Source of the DNA: Christensenella sp. UBA4263
GTDB taxonomy: Bacteria; Bacillota; Clostridia; Christensenellales; Aristaeellaceae
Direction of reading: 5' to 3'
DNA length: 5,423 bases
Assembly (NCBI GenBank): GCA_002395225.1
Contig: DGWH01000130.1
Coordinates: forward strand, 1 to 5,423
The notes under the pieces were generated by a model. The model saw nothing but the letters and a program-made list of their open reading frames with translations. It was not told where the DNA came from and did no database searches. Positions 1 to 5,423 of the stretch are shown here, in pieces (positions within the stretch are counted from its first letter, which is position 1; the number at the start of each line of letters is the position of its first letter). The position numbers and the translations under genes were made by a program.

Positions 1-48
1 CCTGACCAACTATTAATCCGGTCACATCATTTCTGCCATAAAACACGC

Positions 49-80
49 GAACCGTCCCCGGCCGGGGACGGTTCCTTTTT
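49..80. terminator. Perfect GC-rich hairpin with T-run, possible bidirectional terminator
   Basis: Positions 49-74 form a perfect inverted repeat (13-bp arms centred between 61 and 62, core CCCCGGCCGGGG, ends GAACCGT/ACGGTTC). On the plus strand it is followed at once by C and five Ts (76-80), then more Ts, the normal shape of an intrinsic terminator. That would serve a plus-strand gene lying left of the window; TAA at 14-16 or TGA at 3-5 could be its stop, but too little sequence remains to tell. On the minus strand the hairpin lies 30 nt after the PAP2 stop and is followed by GCGTGTTTTA, a weaker T-tract, so it may also end the dipeptidase/phosphatase transcript. The GGGGACGGTTC arm resembles small palindromic repeats scattered through some Firmicutes genomes, so a repeat element is an alternative. 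Confidence 0.7.
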
Positions 81-87
81 CATTTTC

Positions 88-103
88 CCGTACACGCGTA
101 CGG
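88..103. other. Small hairpin directly after the PAP2 stop codon
   Basis: CCGTAC (88-93) and GTACGG (98-103) are perfect 6-bp arms around a 4-nt loop. The hairpin abuts the TAA of the phosphatase gene (104-106, minus strand) and sits between that stop and the larger palindrome. It has no T-run of its own in the minus direction (GAAAATG follows), so it is not a terminator by itself. It might protect the 3' end of the transcript; that is only inference. Confidence 0.35.
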
Positions 104-1024
104 TTATTGTACCTTCTTTTCCAGTTTAAACACCATCGGATAAACGCCAAAAACAACAAACGTGGTCACGGCATAGCGAAGCGTTCTGACGTACAGCGAT
201 GCCATACTCCCGCCGTCAAGGAATTCCCTGCTGAACGGCAGTTTCAGCAGACTGCTCAGAAGGATAAAGAGCGCAAAGCCGCACACGATTCGAAGAATAA
301 ACCACATCGGATTCCGGGTTAATTCAAAGTTGACATACCGTTTCTCATAAAGCACCGAACCAAAAAAACCAATCATCAGTCCCAGCCCTGTGAAATAGTC
401 CGTACTTTTGCAGTAAAACAGCCCCGGCACTGCCGTGAGCAGCACAATGGCATACCGAACCCACAGTTTGGGAACATGCCTGGTCAGCACATCGAGAATG
501 ATCATGGCAGCCAGTCCAAGGACCCAGCCAGCCAAAACATCGGTTGGATAATGTACCCCGACAACGACGCGGGAAATTCCCACCAGCAGCGGAATAATGA
601 TCGCCATCATCCTGGCCCAGTTCTTCCTGACAAACATCGCAAATCCGGAAAACATGCCCACCGCATTCGCCGAATGCATGCTGGGGAACGAATAGCCCTG
701 TGCCTGAATATTTGACACGTCTGCGCTTCGATCCACCGAACGATAGTTCTGAATGGTTTCATGGTCCAGATAAGGACGGCGTCTCAGAAAGACGTTCTTA
801 ATCATCGGTCCCCAGACACAGATCGCCAGGACGTTTTCACACAGTCTGCGTCCGATCTGCTTATCAATCCCCCAATACAGAAGGCCGATAAACATGACGA
901 TGAACAGTTCCTCTCCAAGCACTGAGATGCCCGAAAAGAGTGATATTCCGCCCGCCCCCAGCGTTTTCTGAAGCCATTCACTAAGCGCAACTTCCCAGTC
1001 AAAGAAAAACGTATTTCCTGTCAT
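104..1024 (-). CDS. PAP2-family membrane phosphatase
   Basis: A multi-pass membrane protein of the PAP2/phosphatidic acid phosphatase superfamily, which removes phosphate from lipid phosphates or pyrophosphates such as undecaprenyl diphosphate. With the start used here (306 aa) all three catalytic motifs are present: K76-x6-R83-P84 (KNVFLRRRP), P114-S-M-H117 (PSMHS in place of the usual PSGH) and S151-R152-x5-H158-x3-D162 (SRVVVGVHYPTD). H117 and H158 are the expected catalytic histidines. About nine hydrophobic segments are visible, including three or so after the catalytic core, so it is longer than minimal PAP2 enzymes. The start at 1024 overlaps the dipeptidase stop as ATGA, with AAGGAAG (1035-1041) about 10 nt upstream. 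A longer frame from 1069 would add 15 mostly basic residues and overlap the neighbour by 49 nt, so I reject it. Substrate is not determined; the dipeptidase next door favours a cell-wall lipid. Confidence 0.9.
   Translation of the reverse strand: MTGNTFFFDWEVALSEWLQKTLGAGGISLFSGISVLGEELFIVMFIGLLYWGIDKQIGRRLCENVLAICVWGPMIKNVFLRRRPYLDHETIQNYRSVDRSADVSNIQAQGYSFPSMHSANAVGMFSGFAMFVRKNWARMMAIIIPLLVGISRVVVGVHYPTDVLAGWVLGLAAMIILDVLTRHVPKLWVRYAIVLLTAVPGLFYCKSTDYFTGLGLMIGFFGSVLYEKRYVNFELTRNPMWFILRIVCGFALFILLSSLLKLPFSREFLDGGSMASLYVRTLRYAVTTFVVFGVYPMVFKLEKKVQ
1021..1024 (-). promoter_or_regulatory. ATGA stop/start overlap, translational coupling
   Basis: Read on the minus strand, the ATG of the PAP2 gene (1024-1022) shares bases with the TGA of the dipeptidase gene (1023-1021). 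Such 4-nt overlaps usually mean that the two genes share a transcript and that translation of the second depends on ribosomes ending the first. It also decides the start of the PAP2 gene. Confidence 0.8.
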
Positions 1025-1689
1025 TGTTTCCCATCTTCCTTTCCATCTGACACGGTGTTTTCCCGGCACCTCACCGGAAAAGTAAAGTATGTATCCGGAT
1101 ACGGTTCATTCGACAGCGTAAAGTGCCACCATTCCTCCGGATACGGTGCAAATCCGCCTTCCATCATTTTCTCCCGCAGGTATCGCCGGTTCGCCCGCTG
1201 CTCCCCGGTCAGCCCCGGGGCATCATAATGCGAACGCACGCCGAAATAATCAAAGGGACCGCCCATATCGATATTTTCCCCGCTGCGCCGGTCATACAGG
1301 GTCAGATCCACCGTGCTCCCCCGCGTGTGCCCCGAAAAATCGGTAATGAACCCTTCCGCAAACAGGCGGCTCTTGTCCACTTCCGGATAAAACACCGCTT
1401 TCATCCGTGTATCTTCCCTGTCTTTGGCCCACCGGACAAAATGATCCACCGCCGACTTCGGACGATAGGCATCAAAGACCCGAAAGCCGTATCCATCCTG
1501 CCGGATCTTCTCGTTCACACCGTGCAGTGCCTCCGCCGCCTCCACGGTCAGCAGCGCCGCCGGCATTTCATATCCGTCAACGCGGCATCCGACAAAATTA
1601 TAGGTTGAATAATAGCGGATATCAAGGAGGATATCCGGTACAATGAGCGAAAGGTCTGTAAAGCCCTTCGAATCATCCGAGTAATTCAT
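1021..1689 (-). CDS. D-alanyl-D-alanine dipeptidase (VanX/DdpX type, peptidase M15D)
   Basis: A 222-aa zinc dipeptidase that hydrolyses free D-Ala-D-Ala. All active-site positions known for VanX can be placed with a constant shift of five residues: R76 in DAYRP (VanX R71), zinc ligands H121 and D128 in SGHTRGSTVD (H116, D123), catalytic base E186 and third zinc ligand H189 in EEWWHF (E181, H184). There is no signal peptide, so it should act in the cytoplasm. It is about 20 residues longer than VanX, mostly in a polar C-terminal tail (SDGKEDGKQ). The start at 1689 has a strong GGAGG six nt upstream. No vanH, vanA, vanS or vanR homologue is visible, so a housekeeping role in D-Ala-D-Ala or peptidoglycan turnover is more likely than glycopeptide resistance. 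It is coupled to the downstream PAP2 gene. I saw no convincing promoter in the 58-bp gap upstream. Confidence 0.93.
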   Translation of the reverse strand: MNYSDDSKGFTDLSLIVPDILLDIRYYSTYNFVGCRVDGYEMPAALLTVEAAEALHGVNEKIRQDGYGFRVFDAYRPKSAVDHFVRWAKDREDTRMKAVFYPEVDKSRLFAEGFITDFSGHTRGSTVDLTLYDRRSGENIDMGGPFDYFGVRSHYDAPGLTGEQRANRRYLREKMMEGGFAPYPEEWWHFTLSNEPYPDTYFTFPVRCRENTVSDGKEDGKQ

Positions 1690-1690
1690 G

Positions 1691-1700
1691 CTCCCCCTCC
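1691..1700 (-). promoter_or_regulatory. Ribosome binding site of the dipeptidase gene
   Basis: Minus-strand GGAGGGGGAG lies just before the ATG at 1689, with its GGAGG (1696-1700) six nt from the start codon. It is a near-ideal Shine-Dalgarno sequence and fixes the start. Confidence 0.8.
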
Positions 1701-3084
1701 AATTTTAACACAACATCCCGTTTCGTCAGGTACATGACGTTGTCTGTTTACGCCTTTTCAATCTCACAGCTGTGGTACGTAAACGCCGCACGCTCATTCG
1801 ACATGTTCCTGTCGTAGTTGATCCTGACAAGGATCAAATTGCCTTTGTACCGTTCCAGACTGTCAGGATAATTCTCCTGATAGTTCCGAATAATCGCCTC
1901 CTCCGCATCCTTCAGCTCAATCCACAACGCAGGAATAGCCGGTTTCAGCGGGATGAATGCAAGATCCGCAACCCCTTTCCCGGCAGCAGGTTCCGGAATG
2001 ATCGCATAGTCATCCCGAGCCGCGTAATAAGCCAGCTGTACCGCGCAGGAAATCCCCGCTTCACTGGGGTAGGTTTTATTGCCGGCCTTATCGTGGGCTG
2101 CTTCCAAAAGCTCTGCCACGGTTTTCCCATCACAGTTCCATATCGCTTCAAGCAGCTCCCGGGAATGATGAAGCGCCCGGAAGATGACGGTCCAGTCCCT
2201 GCTCTTTGTGGAAGATTTGAACGCATCAAGGACTTCCCTGTTGGGGATGAACACTTCTTTTGTGTCGCTGTCATATCCAAGGTATCCCAGATGGATCAGC
2301 AGCGTCAGAATATCGTCCTTGCTGTGGAAGGTCGTCAACTCATTCTGACAGCCCGTGATATCCACTGGAAGTTTTCCACCTTCCATCAGGACCGCGACAT
2401 CCTCTTTAAGCCCGTCAGCGTCCCAGTCAATGTACCGCTGCAGCGCCTCGTAGGTTTCTGTCTCATTCCAGTAATTGTTCACATATCCGGTTCGCATCGC
2501 TTTCACGACTGACACCGGACAGTATAGATGAACCTTTTTCGCTTCCGGTGCTGTGCTCACACGATATCCATCATACCAATCGCGGATCTGTCTGATATCG
2601 CGGCCAACTCTTTTACACAGTCCTTCAACTTCATTCTCCGTGAATCCTGTATAGGGCACAAGCTGCATGGGAGAAGTCATGGAATACTCATCAAACATGC
2701 TGAGTGCGGAGTGCATTCCGCGCTTTTGTATGGGAAGAATCCCGGTCATATAGGCCAGCGCAATGTACTCTTTGTCCTTCAGCCAGTCACGCAGAAAATC
2801 CAGGTATTTCCTCTGCCCTTCCTTATCTTCTTGATATTCACGGAATACTGACTCCCATTCATCAATGACAATCACGAACTGCGTCTTTTTCTCCGCATAC
2901 ACATCCTTAAGGGATTGCAGCAGATCCTCTTTGTCAAAAAAGTCCACCTCCGGATAGGCTCTCGCCAGATCTCTGACAATCATCTTCTGAAGTTTTGCCA
3001 GGCTCTCGTCAACCGAAATCTCCGATTTAAAGAAAACGGTCATCACAAGTTTAATCACATCAAACTTTCCAAGATATTCATCCC

Positions 3085-3133
3085 ACGCGTGTGTCCCGCT
3101 GCTTTCCGGCGCCCGGGCTGATCCTGCATTTTT
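3085..3133 (-). other. Zone of the +1 frameshift in the ATPase pseudogene
   Basis: Homology leaves the upstream frame after SLFEKCRIS and resumes in the next frame by HAWDEYLGKFDVI. The junction must lie between about 3133 and 3085. Candidate slippage sites are the run of five As on the minus strand (3129-3133) and the CCCGGGC tract near 3112-3118. Both frames are open across this zone, so the exact base cannot be fixed. Confidence 0.75.
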
Positions 3134-3236
3134 CAAATAGAGATCTGCCGTCCGTTTCCCGGCCATAATAGGCACAAAGCATATCTGCCGCTGTCGTCTT
3201 TCCAAATCGGCGCGGTCTCGTGACGCAGACATATCT

Positions 3237-3239
3237 CTA
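3237..3239 (-). other. In-frame amber codon before Walker A
   Basis: Codon 39 of the frame starting at 3353 is TAG, between NTS and RYVCVTRPRRFGKT. Family members usually have a polar residue here, often Gln, so a CAG to TAG transition is the simplest origin. It would stop translation before the nucleotide-binding loop. Confidence 0.8.
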
Positions 3240-3434
3240 ACTGGTATTCACCACCGCATTCAGGGATGAAAGCATTTCACTCTTATCAATAAAAAACTCA
3301 GAATTGCATGCCATCTGGTAGCATCCTTTTCCCGGATTCAGATATGTCCCCATCGTGCAGATTCCCTTTCCCTCACCAACATATTCACTCTCTGATTTTG
3401 GATGTTCCGCCACAAATGTAAATTGACGGCCCGA

Positions 3435-3550
3435 GAGTGCTTCTTAATTAATTGTTTGCCTATCAGAAGTCCCATGAAAAACAAGCACTTTCTGCCTTTA
3501 CATATGGCCGTAATTGTTTTAGAATATGAAGTGCTTATAGTACTGCACTT
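3435..3550. repeat. Four copies of an AAGTGCTT motif in alternating orientation
   Basis: AAGTGCTT occurs exactly at 3529-3536 and, inverted, as AAGCACTT at 3483-3490. A seven-of-eight copy (GAGTGCTT) lies at 3435-3442, and an inverted partial copy (GCACTT) at 3545-3550. Orientation alternates plus, minus, plus, minus; the first three centres are about 46-48 bp apart. The last two form an AAGTGC/GCACTT dyad with a 10-nt loop that covers the possible -10 box. Such clusters are typical of protein-binding sites; next to a transposase gene, subterminal transposase-binding sites are a reasonable guess. Confidence 0.55.
3514..3541 (+). promoter_or_regulatory. Possible sigma-A promoter of the transposase gene
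   Basis: TATAGT (3536-3541) matches the -10 consensus at five of six bases. TTGTTT (3514-3519) is a weak -35 box, 16 bp upstream. A start about 7 nt after the -10 box would leave a leader of roughly 35-40 nt before the ATG at 3586. The -10 box lies inside the AAGTGC/GCACTT dyad, so a protein bound there could repress the gene. AT-rich DNA yields such matches by chance. Confidence 0.35.
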
Positions 3551-3575
3551 TTTAATTCTGATTTTTCGGCAATTT

Positions 3576-3580
3576 GGAGG
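3576..3580 (+). promoter_or_regulatory. Ribosome binding site of the transposase gene
   Basis: GGAGG ends five nt before the ATG at 3586, within TTTGGAGG. It supports this ATG as the start of the open frame that runs off the right edge. Confidence 0.75.
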
Positions 3581-3585
3581 CAGCC

Positions 3586-5423
3586 ATGAGGGGTATTTTT
3601 GACAACATTATCGTAAAAGTGCCGAAGCAAACCGGTGTCTTTATTAACTGGTCAGATAAGAATAAAGTCATCTATTCTCAAGGTTCTGTCAGAGGCAAAA
3701 ACGGCAAACCAAAGCGCATCGGATCCAAGGTCATCGGATATGCTGTCAGTGACACAGAAATGCATCCAAACACCAATTACCGGGACTGTTTTCCGGCAGA
3801 ATGGAAAGAGGCGACCGGCGAAGAGGCATCGCCTGACATCAGGAAGTTCGGAATGATTTTAACCATCAGTACCATATGCGAAAATGAGCATATCCTCCGT
3901 ACTCTGAACAAATCCATTCCGGAAGATTTTGCATCGGCTATTCTGGATTTCGCCGGTTACAGTATTTTCTTCGGAAATGCAGCCATTGAGCATTTTGCCG
4001 CTTCCATGCAAGACCAGCTTCTGATCAGCACTGACTCTCATGATGCATCGTACTATGACGACCTCTTTAAAAACCAGATAAAGGAAGAACACGCCATTAC
4101 ATTTCGGCGTGAATGGGCAGAGGAATGCCTTTCTCAGGGAGATACCGACGTCTGGCTGTGCATAGAAAGCCCAATGGATGATCATGAATCCACCGGCGTC
4201 GAATTTGTCGAGCAGGGTTTTGCAGCCCCGGACAGAAATGAGCCTTTGGTCGGTTATTCATTCGCCGTCACAGAGAAAGGAAAGCCGGTAACCTATGAGG
4301 CCTATCGAGGAGAACTGATCGACCGGAAAACCCTGGAGTCCCTTATTGAATCTGTAGAGTCATATGGCTTTCATATCAAAGGCGTCATTCTCGACAGAGG
4401 ATATTGCAATTCCAATGTAATTGACTATCTCAGGTCAAAACCCATTTTGTTTATCATCGCGCTCAGCAGGAATGTCCAGGCGTACAAAACAATCATGGAG
4501 ATGGACGGAAATACCCTTCGCCTGCTCCCCGGAGACAATCAGATAGAAGGCACTTGTTTATATGGTGCCAGCGAGAAACTGAAGCTGTGCAAAGGATCAA
4601 AAGAAAAAGATACCGTATATCTATATTACGACACTGACAACGCGTTCGAAAGCATAAAAGCGTTTCTTACAAAGATTAACAAAGCGCTGATGAACATCCG
4701 GAAAGCAATCAGCAGGAATACATCCATACCGGATATCGGCAAAGAGAGTAGGCAATATCTTGAGTTTGTCTATCCTGATGATGCCGGTATCGAACCATCT
4801 GACAACACACCTTCCGAGATTGATCATTCAAATTCGCCGTCTGACAGGGAACCGGATCCGGCATCCGTTCCAGGCGAAAACCAAATTGAAGAATCGATTT
4901 CCCCGCAAGAGGAAAAGGATGCGGGAACAAAGGGAGATGATCCCAACGGCGGAGCTGAAAAAAATAAGACAAACGCCGCTGACATCCATGCAGATAAAAA
5001 GCGCCCGATAGGTGTAAAAGCGATCCGTGAAAAAATCCAGGAATATACAGATACAAAAGGGTTTCTTGTAATTGCCTCATCCGATTCGCTCTCTCCCGGC
5101 GAAGTTCATCTGCACTATTCACATCGTGATATTTCAGAAACCACTTACATGATCTTCAGGGGACAGGAAAGATTTGACGAAGTGCTCCTTCACAGTGGCG
5201 AAGAAATTCAATCCAAATTCCTTGCTGCATTTGTTGCCAGCATTATTCGTTTTTATTTTGAACAGAGTTGCTCAGATCTGGACATCCCGACAAATGAACT
5301 GTTTCGCAAGCTGAATCTCATCCGGATGAAAAAGTCATCTGGTGTATACTTCTATAGTGATGAAACAGACCAGCTGGTCAAAGATTTTCTGAATAAGATT
5401 TCCGTTAAACAAGGATGGAGCGA
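3586..5423 (+). CDS. IS1634/IS4-like DDE transposase, 3' end outside the window
   Basis: An uninterrupted frame of 612 codons begins behind GGAGG and is still open at the window edge. It resembles the large (600-700 aa) IS4/IS1634-type transposases of clostridia. The N-terminus (1-80) is a basic, strand-rich domain (VKVPKQTGVFINWSDK) with a GSKVIG motif. The RNase H-like core follows. D270 in GVILDRGY is the second catalytic Asp; E518 in the IS4 signature Y511-x2-R514-x3-E518-x6-R525 is the catalytic Glu, with Arg in place of the usual final Lys. After it come HSGEEIQSKF and FVASIIRFYF, as in the family. At the expected first Asp the sequence is WLCIES (E194), so the triad would read E-D-E. 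Between D270 and E518 a polar acidic stretch (about 397-475, rich in D, E, P, S, N) looks disordered. Remaining C-terminus is probably short. Activity is uncertain. Confidence 0.85.
   Translation, partial: MRGIFDNIIVKVPKQTGVFINWSDKNKVIYSQGSVRGKNGKPKRIGSKVIGYAVSDTEMHPNTNYRDCFPAEWKEATGEEASPDIRKFGMILTISTICENEHILRTLNKSIPEDFASAILDFAGYSIFFGNAAIEHFAASMQDQLLISTDSHDASYYDDLFKNQIKEEHAITFRREWAEECLSQGDTDVWLCIESPMDDHESTGVEFVEQGFAAPDRNEPLVGYSFAVTEKGKPVTYEAYRGELIDRKTLESLIESVESYGFHIKGVILDRGYCNSNVIDYLRSKPILFIIALSRNVQAYKTIMEMDGNTLRLLPGDNQIEGTCLYGASEKLKLCKGSKEKDTVYLYYDTDNAFESIKAFLTKINKALMNIRKAISRNTSIPDIGKESRQYLEFVYPDDAGIEPSDNTPSEIDHSNSPSDREPDPASVPGENQIEESISPQEEKDAGTKGDDPNGGAEKNKTNAADIHADKKRPIGVKAIREKIQEYTDTKGFLVIASSDSLSPGEVHLHYSHRDISETTYMIFRGQERFDEVLLHSGEEIQSKFLAAFVASIIRFYFEQSCSDLDIPTNELFRKLNLIRMKKSSGVYFYSDETDQLVKDFLNKISVKQGWS

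Larger units (their letters stand above)
1748..3353 (-). pseudogene. AAA-ATPase_like / PD-(D/E)XK nuclease (DUF1703) gene with a premature stop and a frameshift
   Basis: The open frame 1748-3232 encodes 494 aa of the AAA-ATPase_like (PF09820) plus DUF1703 (PF08011) family: Walker B FVIVIDEWE (119-127), FREYQEDKEGQ, YMTGILPIQK, WYDGY (219-223), HLGYLGYD, and a C-terminal nuclease core with D423 (GKGVADL), E439 and K441 (IELK). It lacks the family's N-terminus and Walker A. Both are in the adjacent DNA: from ATG 3351-3353 another frame reads MGTYLNPG, FIDKS, then TAG (codon 39), then TRPRRFGKT (Walker A, lysine codon 3198-3200), MLCAYYG and SLFEKCRIS, ending at TGA 3078-3080. One extra base (1606 nt from start to stop) puts this frame +1 out of the rest; repaired, it would give 534 aa, near the family's usual size. 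AAAGGG about 10 nt before 3353 could be the RBS, whereas the ATG at 3232 has no good one. I infer a recently decayed gene; sequencing error or recoding are alternatives. Family members are often called AAA ATPases of unknown role. Confidence 0.85.
3354..3585. other. Divergent spacer between ATPase pseudogene and transposase gene
   Basis: This 232-bp stretch has no credible gene and is visibly AT-richer than the cell-wall genes. The left part (3354-3435) should hold the old 5' leader of the minus-strand pseudogene. The right part (3436-3585) carries the repeated AAGTGCTT motifs, a possible promoter and the ribosome binding site of the transposase gene. The left boundary of the insertion element probably falls here but cannot be fixed, because the right end is outside the window. 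Confidence 0.6.
3436..5423 (+). mobile_element. Partial insertion sequence, IS1634/IS4-like, boundaries uncertain
   Basis: The transposase gene and the repeated motifs before it suggest an insertion sequence entering the window from the right. The left limit is placed at the first AAGTGCTT-like copy only as a working guess. No terminal inverted repeat or target duplication can be checked, since the right end is missing. The element lies upstream of the start codon of the ATPase pseudogene and does not interrupt its reading frame. A domesticated or immobile transposase gene without ends is also possible. Confidence 0.4.

Noticed and set aside
1025..1069. Longer PAP2 start at 1069 (15 extra residues)
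   Set aside because: It overlaps the dipeptidase by 49 nt, adds a basic non-conserved leader, and the ATGA start at 1024 is the natural choice.
1021..1689. Vancomycin-resistance determinant
   Set aside because: Only the dipeptidase is present; no D-Ala-D-Lac ligase, dehydrogenase or two-component regulator lies in the window.
1702..1729. Minus-strand promoter-like boxes (CTGACG, TGTTAAAAT) before the dipeptidase gene
   Set aside because: Transcription would begin inside the Shine-Dalgarno sequence (1691-1700), which would remove the ribosome binding site.
1710..1743. Imperfect dyad (CGTCA/TGACG with outer ACAA/TTGT) between pseudogene and dipeptidase
   Set aside because: The arms are short, need a 10-nt bulge to extend, and are not followed by a T-run, so chance is adequate.
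1123..2851. Plus-strand open frames opposite the dipeptidase and ATPase genes (for example 1123-1608, 1772-2512, 2528-2851)
   Set aside because: They are shadows of conserved minus-strand genes, have no recognisable motifs and no good ribosome binding sites.
3859..5122. Minus- and plus-frame short ORFs inside the transposase gene, and 3402-3602 and 3635-3856
   Set aside because: They overlap the long conserved transposase frame or its leader and show no protein-family features.

Overview
The window looks like chromosomal DNA from an anaerobic, gut- or rumen-type member of the Firmicutes (Clostridia, Lachnospiraceae-like). This rests on the strong GGAGG ribosome binding sites, a VanX-type dipeptidase without a vanHA cluster, an AAA-ATPase_like/DUF1703 gene of the kind common in such genomes, and a large IS1634/IS4-like transposase. 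It is inference from gene content; no marker gene is present.

Layout. A perfect GC-rich palindrome followed by a T-run (49-80) closes the left end. On the minus strand lies a two-gene cell-envelope unit: a cytoplasmic zinc D-Ala-D-Ala dipeptidase (1021-1689), then a multi-pass PAP2 phosphatase (104-1024), joined by an ATGA stop/start overlap. Upstream on the same strand is an AAA-ATPase_like plus PD-(D/E)XK nuclease (DUF1703) gene. Its longest open frame (1748-3232) lacks the N-terminus and Walker A motif. Those are found in the DNA just upstream in another frame, separated from the rest by an in-frame TAG (3237-3239) and a +1 frameshift (3085-3133), so I call 1748-3353 a pseudogene.

On the plus strand, a 232-bp spacer with four copies of an AAGTGCTT motif leads to a DDE transposase gene that starts at 3586 behind a clear GGAGG and runs open off the right end (612 codons seen). 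It keeps the second catalytic Asp (DRGY) and the Glu of the IS4 Y-R-E-K signature. The first catalytic Asp appears to be Glu, and the IS4-type insertion region holds a long acidic, low-complexity linker.

How the parts relate. The dipeptidase and phosphatase probably act in cell-wall precursor turnover: D-Ala-D-Ala cleavage in the cytoplasm and dephosphorylation of a lipid-linked substrate at the membrane. The pseudogene and transposase are accessory DNA beside that unit. I found no RNA gene, no CRISPR array and no convincing undescribed system. The points most worth a second look are the double-lesion ATPase gene, the repeated motif before the transposase and the transposase's changed catalytic residue.
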